Notes under the pieces: generated by a model
Database searches by the model: none
What the model was told of the DNA's origin: nothing
Seen by the model: the letters and a program-made list of their open reading frames with translations, nothing else
Source: a virus
DNA: 64,000 bases
Reading direction: 5' to 3' (one strand)
Virus record (IMG/VR): IMGVR_UViG_3300021131_000003
Location: 17,659-81,658 of that record
Translations under genes and position numbers: made by a program
Shown: in pieces, positions 59,221 through 64,000 of the stretch
Layout: every line of letters begins with the position of its first letter
Position numbering within the stretch: the stretch's first letter is position 1

Positions 59221-59724
59221 TTACTTGATTTTGATTGTCTTTGGCTGGAGCTCCTCAGGAAGGTTGCGCTCCAACTTGATTGTCAAGATGCCGTCCGCCA
59301 TCTCAGCGGAAACGACCTCTAGATAGTCCGCCAGTGGGAAGGTCTGTGTGAAGTCCCGCTTAGCGATACCGTGATGGATGTAGTCCAACTCGCCCTCTGA
59401 CAAGAAGCTGTCAATGCCCTCGCCTGTAACTGTTAGAACATTGTTCTGGACTGTTACGTCGATATCCTTCTTGGTGAATCCCGCCAGAGCAAAGCGAATC
59501 TCATACTTATCCTTGCCCATAGAGATGATGTCGTATGGGGGATATTTGCTAATTGAGCTCCCGCTGAGAATCTCTTCGAAGAACTTGAACTGATTGCCAA
59601 AGCCCACGCCCCGAGTGATAAGGGTTGTAGTTAGGTTTGGAGTTGGAACCGTGTATGTGCTCTTGTGAGGCTCACTTGAATACGGGCCTACATGAGGATT
59701 GTATTGACTGATGCTTGAAGCCAT
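59221..59724 (-). CDS. Small heat-shock protein (Hsp20 family)
   Basis: 167 residues. The alpha-crystallin domain is clear: YPPYDIISMGKDKYEIRFAL, AGFTKKDIDVTVQNNVLTVT, GIAKRDFTQTFPLADYLEVV, and an ...ADGILTIKLERNLP edge ending PKTIKI. Such phage sHsps are known from T4-like and pelagic phages. AGGAGA precedes the ATG. They may protect or scaffold virion assembly. Confidence 0.95.
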   Translation of the reverse strand: MASSISQYNPHVGPYSSEPHKSTYTVPTPNLTTTLITRGVGFGNQFKFFEEILSGSSISKYPPYDIISMGKDKYEIRFALAGFTKKDIDVTVQNNVLTVTGEGIDSFLSEGELDYIHHGIAKRDFTQTFPLADYLEVVSAEMADGILTIKLERNLPEELQPKTIKIK

Positions 59725-59780
59725 AATTATCTCCTTAGACGATAACTAGTTAAATAGGACCCAATCGGCGTCCTGGATTA

Positions 59781-59810
59781 ATTATAAACCGCCCCCGCGC
59801 CATATTCCAT
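59781..59810 (-). promoter_or_regulatory. Promoter candidate for Hsp20
   Basis: A perfect minus-strand TATAAT (59781-59786), preceded by the weak -35-like ATGGAA with an 18-bp spacer. The predicted leader is about 50 nt and ends in AGGAGA. Confidence 0.5.
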
Positions 59811-59870
59811 CGAAAAAGGCTACTGCCTGCCAATTCAAGGTGTTACCTGCATTTCTCACCTGGTGGCCTA

Positions 59871-59892
59871 ATTGTCGACAAATCGACTTAAC
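59871..59892. promoter_or_regulatory. Palindromic operator-like site TTGTCGACAA
   Basis: ATTGTCGACAAATCGACTTAAC matches 39254-39275 at 21 of 22 positions. It lies in the divergent region between Hsp20 (minus) and the first early gene (plus), where a regulator could control both. Confidence 0.45.
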
Positions 59893-59910
59893 CCTCGGGG
59901 GGTGAGAAGT

Positions 59911-59942
59911 CTGAGAAAAGGCTGAGACCCAAACTCTCAGGA
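59911..59942 (+). repeat. CTGAGA/TCTCAG hexamer array (early leader 1)
   Basis: CTGAGA at 59911 and 59922 (11 bp apart), TCTCAG at 59935. The 11-mer AACTCTCAGGA here (59932-59942) recurs exactly at 62631-62641. It precedes the first early gene. Confidence 0.6.
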
Positions 59943-59971
59943 TACTTTAAGGAAATAAGCGTGTGGAATAG

Positions 59972-59998
59972 TTGCGTGGGGTGGTGGGGTGGTATAGC
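59972..59998 (+). promoter_or_regulatory. Weak early promoter candidate
   Basis: TTGCGT, 15-bp GT-rich spacer, TATAGC, about 50 bp before the first plus-strand gene. The spacer is short, so this is tentative. Confidence 0.35.
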
Positions 59999-60048
59999 GT
60001 ACGTGGTGTTGGGGCAGGGTGTCCCTACGATTAGGAAAGGCAAGGCAA

Positions 60049-60330
60049 ATGGAATTAAATCTATATGGTGCTATCGAGGAACAGTATAACAGCACCCCCG
60101 TCAATGTCATTGTGCGCGACAGTATCTATGACCAAGTATCCCTCATCATCACGCAGGGTTCAGATAGCGTTAATCTCTTCCTCTCTCTCGAACAACTCGA
60201 ACAGGTGTTCGGCAAGATTAACAACTACCTCCAAGAGCGTGAGGATAAGAAGGCTCACGCCGAGGCGGTCGCTCTCGCTCAATTCGACGCACAACGCGAC
60301 GACCAAGCAGAAAGTATCTCCCTTGCGTAG
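60049..60330 (+). CDS. Early hypothetical protein, 93 aa
   Basis: ATG at 60049 with AGGAAAGG upstream. Reads MELNLYGAIEEQYNSTPVNV then a beta strand (DQVSLIITQGSDSVNLFLSL) and a charged C-terminal helix (INNYLQEREDKKAHAEAVAL). No family. First gene of the rightward early region. Confidence 0.65.
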   Translation: MELNLYGAIEEQYNSTPVNVIVRDSIYDQVSLIITQGSDSVNLFLSLEQLEQVFGKINNYLQEREDKKAHAEAVALAQFDAQRDDQAESISLA

Positions 60331-60481
60331 CCCGACTTACTATCGAATCCGTCTAGGCGTTAGGGTAGCCTTCTGGGCTACCCTAGCGGTCGGGCTCGTC
60401 TATCTCGTCGGTCATATAAATTGGGTGGGTAATCACTATTGCTGGGGCACTATTGCCAAGTGTTATGGATTGGAGGGGTAA
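60323..60481 (+). CDS. Small membrane protein, 52 aa
   Basis: TTG start overlapping the previous stop. One TM helix (VAFWATLAVGLVYLVGHI) and a short C-terminal tail with two Cys (CWGTIAKCYGLEG). A perfect 10-bp inverted repeat (TAGGGTAGCC/GGCTACCCTA, loop TTCTG) lies inside the coding region at 60361-60385. Start choice uncertain. Confidence 0.5.
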   Translation: MRSPTYYRIRLGVRVAFWATLAVGLVYLVGHINWVGNHYCWGTIAKCYGLEG

Positions 60482-60681
60482 TGCTATCCGAGAACGGTAT
60501 TCAGAAATTACTAGGTGTAAAGGTACACAACGCGCTAGAAGGTAGCGTGAAGGTAGATGAACAGGCTATGAATCGAACGGCAACCTGTAAGCGTTGCGGT
60601 TCACAACTAACTAGTTTCTTTAATGAGGACGAAGACCGCTACGGCTGGTCTGCGTGGAAAGGGGATAAGACCTGTGAGTAA
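60481..60681 (+). CDS. Early small protein with CxxC, 66 aa
   Basis: ATG at 60481 overlaps the prior stop (TAATG) with GGAGGGG upstream. Reads MLSENGIQKLLGVKVHNALE, ATCKRCGSQLTSFFNEDED and a Trp-containing end (YGWSAWKGDKTCE). One zinc-knuckle half-site; partner Cys near the C-terminus. Confidence 0.6.
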   Translation: MLSENGIQKLLGVKVHNALEGSVKVDEQAMNRTATCKRCGSQLTSFFNEDEDRYGWSAWKGDKTCE

Positions 60682-60781
60682 CACAATGACTATTACTCGC
60701 ACGGTTACCACGACGGTAACCGTCAATAAGCCTAAGCCTGTCGAGGTTTGGGAACAACTAGAATTACCGCTAGAGTGGTAA
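60674..60781 (+). CDS. Mini-protein, 35 aa
   Basis: GTG overlapping the previous stop in another frame. Reads MSNTMTITRTVTTTVTVNKP, then KPVEVWEQLELPLEW. It contains a short inverted repeat CGGTTACC/GGTAACCG. The end pattern 'WEQLELPLEW' looks like a genuine conserved tail, but support is modest. Confidence 0.45.
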   Translation: MSNTMTITRTVTTTVTVNKPKPVEVWEQLELPLEW

Positions 60782-60816
60782 TACACAGATTAGGAGAAGC
60801 AGGGGAGGTGATATAA

Positions 60817-61119
60817 ATGGCATACACAGACCTAGAAGCATTAAAAGAACGTCTGAAGGCAGGGCAATCAAAGCCACGTCCGAAGCGTACTTATCGTAAG
60901 CGGGTAACCCTATCGCCGAGCAAGAAGGTAGAAATCGTAACAATGTTACGTGAAGCCTGCGAGTTCGCAGATGAGGCTCTTATCGAGCGCGAAGCAAAAA
61001 TGTACCAAGCCTACAAGATGGGCTTATCGGGTGCTGATATAGCGGAAGCGATGGGAATTAACCAAAGCGCGCTAGCAAAGCGACTCGCACGTGTTAAGGC
61101 AAAACTTAACGCCAACTAA
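60817..61119 (+). CDS. HTH DNA-binding protein, 100 aa
   Basis: A strong GGGGAGGTGAT site precedes the ATG. The N-terminus is basic (KPRPKRTYRKRVTLSPSKKV). The C-terminal MGLSGADIAEAMGINQSALA, KRLARVKAKL is a helix-turn-helix of the sigma-70 region 4/LuxR-like type. A probable early regulator; it could bind the hexamer arrays beside it (inference). Confidence 0.72.
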   Translation: MAYTDLEALKERLKAGQSKPRPKRTYRKRVTLSPSKKVEIVTMLREACEFADEALIEREAKMYQAYKMGLSGADIAEAMGINQSALAKRLARVKAKLNAN

Positions 61120-61123
61120 TAGG

Positions 61124-61149
61124 ATTCTCGTGTCCTAATCCACGAGAAT
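61124..61149 (+). other. Hairpin after the HTH gene
   Basis: ATTCTCGTG/CACGAGAAT (9 bp, 8-nt loop) just past the stop. No U-tract. It may stabilise the 3' end or act as operator. Confidence 0.5.
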
Positions 61150-61198
61150 GGCTATCCCGTCCGCGCCCGAGTGGCTGCAAAGATACGGTAATTGCCAC

Positions 61199-61228
61199 GA
61201 GCCCCAAGTGTCCCTGCGCTTGGGGCTC
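61199..61228 (+). terminator. Terminator-like hairpin before junction element 1
   Basis: GAGCCCCAAG/CTTGGGGCTC (10 bp, 10-nt loop), seven bases before the three-way junction. Only a partial U-tract follows (CATTTGTTTGTG), which is itself the start of the next element. Confidence 0.65.
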
Positions 61229-61235
61229 ACTCATT

Positions 61236-61327
61236 TGTTTGTGTTGGGCTATATACGGCAATCAGCAGCTTGCTGTGATTGCAAAAATATGCCTCGCATA
61301 TTTTTCGTATATAGCCCAACACAAACA
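61236..61327 (+). ncRNA. Three-way-junction structured element 1 (92 nt)
   Basis: A perfect 22-bp outer stem (TGTTTGTGTTGGGC... with its complement ending GCCCAACACAAACA) encloses two adjacent hairpins with no unpaired joining bases. Hairpin 1 (61258-61282) has GCAATCA/TGATTGC, a bulged base, CAG/CTG and loop CTTG. Hairpin 2 (61283-61305) has AAAAATATGC/GCATATTTTT with loop CTC. Element 2 repeats the architecture with a different sequence. It could act as RNA or as DNA cruciform; strand is uncertain. Confidence 0.75.
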
Positions 61328-61330
61328 TTC

Positions 61331-61369
61331 CTGAGAGTTGGCTGAGAGTATGCCGAGAGATTGCTGAGA
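61331..61369 (+). repeat. CTGAGA array with 11-bp spacing (early leader 2)
   Basis: CTGAGA at 61331, 61342 and 61364 and CCGAGA at 61353: four units exactly 11 bp apart, about one helical turn. A further CTGAGA is at 61420. ATTCACAGG (61385-61393) follows, as it does after element 2. Confidence 0.7.
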
Positions 61370-61412
61370 GAAAACACACAGGATATTCACAGGAAGATAG
61401 GCTTAGCGAGAG

Positions 61413-61440
61413 TTGCATTCTGAGAGAGTGAGAGTAGGCT
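61413..61440 (+). promoter_or_regulatory. Promoter candidate for the DUF932 gene
   Basis: TTGCAT, 16-bp spacer, TAGGCT; the -10 matches an actinobacterial TANNNT box. It lies about 45 bp before the GTG start, directly after the hexamer array. Confidence 0.5.
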
Positions 61441-61484
61441 AGGCCTGTCCTAGCATCCGCTAGGCTTTACGAAAGGTTAGGCTC

Positions 61485-62489
61485 GTGAACCAAAACACGA
61501 TTCACAAGTCAGAAGTGGATTCGGGCGAAGTATCGTTCGCAATCCGCGAAGACTTAAATCCAACGTGGCATTCGTTCGCTAATGCGACATTCGACCACGA
61601 CGCACAAGTCACAACAGCAGAAATGCTCAAGTCTGCAGAACTCTCTGATTGGAACGTTCGCTTAGAACCTGCAATCTACCCTGCCGATTACCGTCCTGTA
61701 TCTGAGGCGTTCAATGTAATCCGTACCAATCCGCGCGATGGTGGCGTGGATGTCCTTGCAACTGTAGGCAAGAAGTATCGCGCCTATCAGAACGAACAAC
61801 TGTTCGCATTCGGCGATAACCTCCTAGATGGTGGCGGTCGCTGGGATTCTGCAGGTTCTGTAAAGGATGGACGCGTCGCGTTCGGTTCTCTCATTCTTGA
61901 GCGTGAACTAGTTCTCGACCCACAGGGCGCAAGTGACGCCACACGTCACTATCTCCTAGTGACTACCTCACACGATGGCTCTAGTTCTATTAAGGCTCTC
62001 GTTACACCTGTTCGCGTTCTCTGCCAAAACTCTCTGAACGTGGCAATTCGTGGCGCAAAGCAATCGTTCTCCGTTCGCCACACTACTGGCACAGATGGAC
62101 GCTTGCAGGAGGCTCGCAAGGTTCTAGGGATTACTCACCAGTATCTCGACGAATTCGATACTCTCGCTCAAGAACTATTCCAGAGTGAAATCACCAATGC
62201 CGAATTCGATAAGATTGTCGCACAGGTTTATCCTGCTCCCGACGCTACCGCAAAGGCTGCCGTTACACGTTACACCGAGAAGGTCGACCTCATTCGCGGG
62301 CTCTACCTCAACTCTCCTACTCAGACCAATATCGTGGGAACTAAGTGGGGCGCGCTCAATGCCCTAACCGAACACCTCGATTACTTCCGCAAGGGTGACG
62401 CTACCAATTTAGCTGCTGCCGCTAGCGGATTCGAGGCAGGCGTCCTCAATCAGAAGGCGCGAATCCTTGAGATTGTGCAAGCCGCCTAA
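61485..62489 (+). CDS. DUF932 / phage-plasmid-like protein (TIGR03299-type), 334 aa
   Basis: GTG start with AAAGG upstream. Family features: ADYRPVSEAFNVIRTNPRDG, ATVGKKYRAYQNEQLFAFGD, and VRVLCQNSLNVAIRGAKQSF with a C-terminal helical region (NIVGTKWGALNALTEHLDYF). DUF932 proteins are frequent in actinophages and plasmids, often near replication or recombination genes, with function unknown. Codon use is more GC-rich than the late region, fitting an early high-expression gene. Confidence 0.9.
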   Translation: MNQNTIHKSEVDSGEVSFAIREDLNPTWHSFANATFDHDAQVTTAEMLKSAELSDWNVRLEPAIYPADYRPVSEAFNVIRTNPRDGGVDVLATVGKKYRAYQNEQLFAFGDNLLDGGGRWDSAGSVKDGRVAFGSLILERELVLDPQGASDATRHYLLVTTSHDGSSSIKALVTPVRVLCQNSLNVAIRGAKQSFSVRHTTGTDGRLQEARKVLGITHQYLDEFDTLAQELFQSEITNAEFDKIVAQVYPAPDATAKAAVTRYTEKVDLIRGLYLNSPTQTNIVGTKWGALNALTEHLDYFRKGDATNLAAAASGFEAGVLNQKARILEIVQAA

Positions 62490-62506
62490 GGTTAGCCAAT
62501 AAGTTC

Positions 62507-62532
62507 AGCCCCCCGACTTCCCTCGGGGGGCT
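62507..62532 (+). terminator. Terminator-like hairpin before junction element 2
   Basis: AGCCCCCCGA/TCGGGGGGCT (10 bp, loop CTTCCC) 18 bases after the DUF932 stop. Followed by TGACTTGTTTGTG, the start of element 2. Confidence 0.75.
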
Positions 62533-62538
62533 TGACTT

Positions 62539-62633
62539 GTTTGTGTTGGGGCATATAGCGGTAAATTACAGCCTGCTGAATTTACAAAAAATAACGTAAG
62601 TTATTTTTTCGCTGTATATGCCCCAACACAAAC
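62539..62633 (+). ncRNA. Three-way-junction structured element 2 (95 nt)
   Basis: Same fold as element 1: an outer stem of 19 bp plus 3 bp beyond a 2-nt bulge (GTTTGTGTTGGGGCATATA... with ...TATATGCCCCAACACAAAC). Hairpin 1 (62561-62585) has GTAAATT/AATTTAC, a bulged base, CAG/CTG and loop CCTG. Hairpin 2 (62586-62609) has AAAAAATAAC/GTTATTTTTT with loop GTAA. Most stem pairs in the hairpins differ from element 1 yet stay paired, which points to selection on structure. Confidence 0.75.
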
Positions 62634-62691
62634 TCTCAGGAGATTCACAGGTTCTCAGGAAACTCTAAGCATTCTCAGGAAACTCTAAGCA
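62634..62691 (+). repeat. TCTCAG array and 20-nt direct repeat (early leader 3)
   Basis: TTCTCAGGAAACTCTAAGCA occurs twice in tandem (62652-62671 and 62672-62691). TCTCAG (62634, 62653, 62673) and variant TCTAAG (62664, 62684) lie 11 bp apart inside each unit. The hexamers are reverse complements of those in leader 2. Confidence 0.7.
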
Positions 62692-62709
62692 AAAAGAGAG
62701 CATTGTGGC

Positions 62710-62739
62710 TTGACCGAGAGATAAGAGAGGGCATAGAGT
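62710..62739 (+). promoter_or_regulatory. Promoter candidate for the 169-aa gene
   Basis: TTGACC, 18-bp spacer, TAGAGT, about 50 bp upstream of the ATG, again right after the hexamer array. Confidence 0.55.
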
Positions 62740-62788
62740 ACGCGTACAAGGTAATCATTAGGGATTACCACTAAGAGAAAGCACGATA

Positions 62789-63298
62789 ATGGAATACACG
62801 CAACCCGCCCTCTTTTACACAGAGGAAGAAGTAGCCGCTAAGGTTACTGAAGCCCGTCTAACCGACGCGTTAGACCACGCACACCAAACGCAACGCGCAA
62901 AAGATAACACCAATTTTAATTGCGCTCTCGTTTTGGAGGAGGAACTCCGAAACGCAGTATCCGACGATAAGATTAGTGCCGAGGATGCTAACCAACTATT
63001 CGCCAATATCGCTGGACGTCTAGGGTGGCAAGCCTCCGTAGACTTCACCACCAAACTATGGACAGTAACCCTATCCTGCAATTACGACGAAATCGCCACC
63101 TTTGACGATATCGAAGCCGAGGATGAGGACGACGCCGTAGAAATCGTGCGCGATAACCTTAATCTATATGACGTATCCGCCACCGCTACCTTCGAGTATG
63201 AGGGTAGCCAATACACCTACGAAGTAACCTCAGTAGAACACGACTTGGGTGATTACTTTACCGATAACCTAGAGTTCGAGGCTCGTCGCCAAGGATAA
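62789..63298 (+). CDS. Early acidic protein, 169 aa
   Basis: Reads MEYTQPALFYTEEEVAAKVT; middle SAEDANQLFANIAGRLGWQA; C-terminal strongly acidic (DDIEAEDEDDAVEIVRDNLN) and beta-rich (SATATFEYEGSQYTYEVTSV). Acidic, DNA-mimic-like composition is notable but no family is recognised. The ribosome-site context (AGAAAGCACGATAATG) closely matches that of the next gene. Confidence 0.7.
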   Translation: MEYTQPALFYTEEEVAAKVTEARLTDALDHAHQTQRAKDNTNFNCALVLEEELRNAVSDDKISAEDANQLFANIAGRLGWQASVDFTTKLWTVTLSCNYDEIATFDDIEAEDEDDAVEIVRDNLNLYDVSATATFEYEGSQYTYEVTSVEHDLGDYFTDNLEFEARRQG

Positions 63299-63347
63299 GG
63301 TTAGTGGGCTTGGCAGGGTAGTCGTGTACCCCTAACCCCTAACAATC

Positions 63348-63378
63348 GGATAGGCTTAGTGCCAAGTAGAGCCTATCC
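63348..63378 (+). other. Inverted repeat in the spacer before the last early gene
   Basis: GGATAGGCT/AGCCTATCC (9 bp, 13-nt loop) 29 nt ahead of the ATG. No three-way junction or hexamer array appears in this spacer, unlike the two before it. Confidence 0.5.
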
Positions 63379-63406
63379 ACCCCAACTACTAATAGAAAGT
63401 ACGACA

Positions 63407-63946
63407 ATGTCCACAACCGCAAGAGTTTTATTCGACCAAATCACGCAAGAAGTAGAGGACGGCAAGAAGTACGTCATCCACTACGACACCTCCGACCTAG
63501 AGGACGGCGGTAAGGGTATGGAAGTCCTAGAGGCTTTGCCACTAGACGCAGGTACTTTAGCCTTTGGTAACTACAAGGTGCGCGACGCGCTCCTAGTAGA
63601 AGCCAACAAGGATGAGGAGTTCGCCTTTGTCCTAGTCAATAAGATTATGACGCACGTTAAGCAGAAGTCTGATGATAACGCTATCGTGCAGAGTGATATC
63701 GAAGCAGTAGCCACCGCCAGCCATATTCTCGCTATGTGGGAGTTAATCGAGCCAGCCGTAGGTACTTTAGAAATCGCTAAGATGATTATTGACTCTAATG
63801 AGGTAGAAACACCTAACCTTCTTAAATCAACTATGCAGGTAATCACCGCAGGTACTATGTTTGACCGCGATATCTCCAAATTGCGCCAGCAGATGGTTCA
63901 GGATATCGGTCAGGAAATCCTAGATAACCTAGACGACGAGGAATAA
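63407..63946 (+). CDS. Early acidic helical protein, 179 aa
   Basis: ATG at 63407 (AGAAAGTACGACAATG), sharing its start context with the preceding gene. Reads MSTTARVLFDQITQEVEDGK, then VIHYDTSDLEDGGKGMEVLE and helices (KSDDNAIVQSDIEAVATASH; FDRDISKLRQQMVQDIGQEI). Ends with an acidic DNLDDEE. Not recognised. Confidence 0.7.
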   Translation: MSTTARVLFDQITQEVEDGKKYVIHYDTSDLEDGGKGMEVLEALPLDAGTLAFGNYKVRDALLVEANKDEEFAFVLVNKIMTHVKQKSDDNAIVQSDIEAVATASHILAMWELIEPAVGTLEIAKMIIDSNEVETPNLLKSTMQVITAGTMFDRDISKLRQQMVQDIGQEILDNLDDEE

Positions 63947-63959
63947 TCCTAGCGTGAAC

Positions 63960-63983
63960 CGCTGGCGGGTTTCCCCGCCAGCG
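63960..63983 (+). terminator. Terminator-like hairpin at the right edge
   Basis: CGCTGGCGGG/CCCGCCAGCG (10 bp, loop TTTC) just after the last early stop. It mirrors the hairpins that precede junction elements 1 and 2. Confidence 0.7.
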
Positions 63984-63991
63984 AGCGCAGA

Positions 63992-64000
63992 TTGTTTGTG
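63992..64000 (+). other. Probable start of junction element 3, cut by window edge
   Basis: TTGTTTGTG is identical to the first bases of elements 1 and 2 (TTGTTTGTGTTGGG) and sits at the same place after a terminator-like hairpin. Confidence 0.5.

Noticed and set aside
59976-60000. GT-rich tract as a replication origin
   Set aside because: The GGGGTGGTGGGGTGG stretch is a promoter spacer at most; no AT-rich unwinding region or DnaA boxes are convincing next to it.
60065-60340. Upstream extension of the small membrane protein frame
   Set aside because: It lies entirely inside the 93-aa gene in another frame and shows no independent coding character; only the TM part beyond 60323 is kept.
61148-61345. 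Plus-strand frame starting MAIPSAPEWLQRYGNC
   Set aside because: The first 20 residues look protein-like, but the frame runs through the terminator hairpin and three-way junction, so most of it must be structural DNA. A short peptide ending earlier is not supported by any stop.
1-64000. CRISPR arrays, tRNA genes, IS elements, integrase or attachment sites
   Set aside because: I found no spaced identical repeats with unique spacers, no cloverleaf with a CCA-type acceptor end, no transposase or integrase motifs. The three-way junctions do not fit a tRNA: their arms lack a D- or T-loop signature.

Overview
The window is 64 kb of a tailed, contractile-tailed bacteriophage (myovirus-type). It runs off both ends without terminal repeats, so it is part of a larger genome. 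A WhiB-family regulator, a DUF7455-like zinc protein, a LysM/CIS-type tail module and a DUF6321-type small protein point to an actinobacterial host. The moderate, AT-leaning composition would suit freshwater Actinobacteria. Host and habitat are inference. I see no tRNA gene, integrase, CRISPR array or DNA polymerase.

Layout. Positions 1-14 kb (minus strand, read right to left) carry the tail: terminator-like protein, sheath, tube, chaperone with a probable programmed +1 frameshift, tape measure, CIS-tube-like protein, LysM protein, hub, spike, gp25, baseplate J and tail protein I (cut by the window edge). Positions 13.5-15.7 kb hold small neck or accessory genes. Positions 15.7-31.3 kb are a large block of fibre and surface proteins, including a tandem array of six related domains. 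Positions 31.3-39.2 kb hold the head genes: adaptor, N4-gp56-type major capsid protein, scaffold, portal and terminase large subunit. Positions 39.2-41.9 kb hold small genes and a lysis cassette with a CHAP endolysin.

A short plus-strand island at 42.1-42.9 kb encodes a secreted transglycosylase overlapping a WhiB regulator. Minus-strand genes resume at 43-47.4 kb with a structural protein and a modification cassette: APS kinase/nucleotidyltransferase fusion, DUF2061 membrane protein, sulfotransferase and two 2OG-Fe(II) oxygenases; a third oxygenase lies at 54 kb. Next come an FN3 protein ending in a Hint (intein-like) domain, another fibre, two holin-like membrane proteins, a giant secreted PA14/Pro-Ala protein whose only plausible start is ATA, and many small basic or zinc-binding proteins. 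The block ends with an Hsp20 chaperone at 59.7 kb.

From 60 kb the genes read on the plus strand (probable early region): small proteins, an HTH protein, a DUF932 protein and two acidic proteins. The spacers here are the most unusual part of the window. Two contain an intrinsic-terminator-like hairpin, a perfectly closed three-way-junction inverted repeat of about 92-95 nt, an array of CTGAGA/TCTCAG hexamers with mostly 11-bp spacing, and a promoter-like sequence before the next gene. The two junctions differ in sequence but keep the same fold, and a third appears to begin in the last nine bases of the window.
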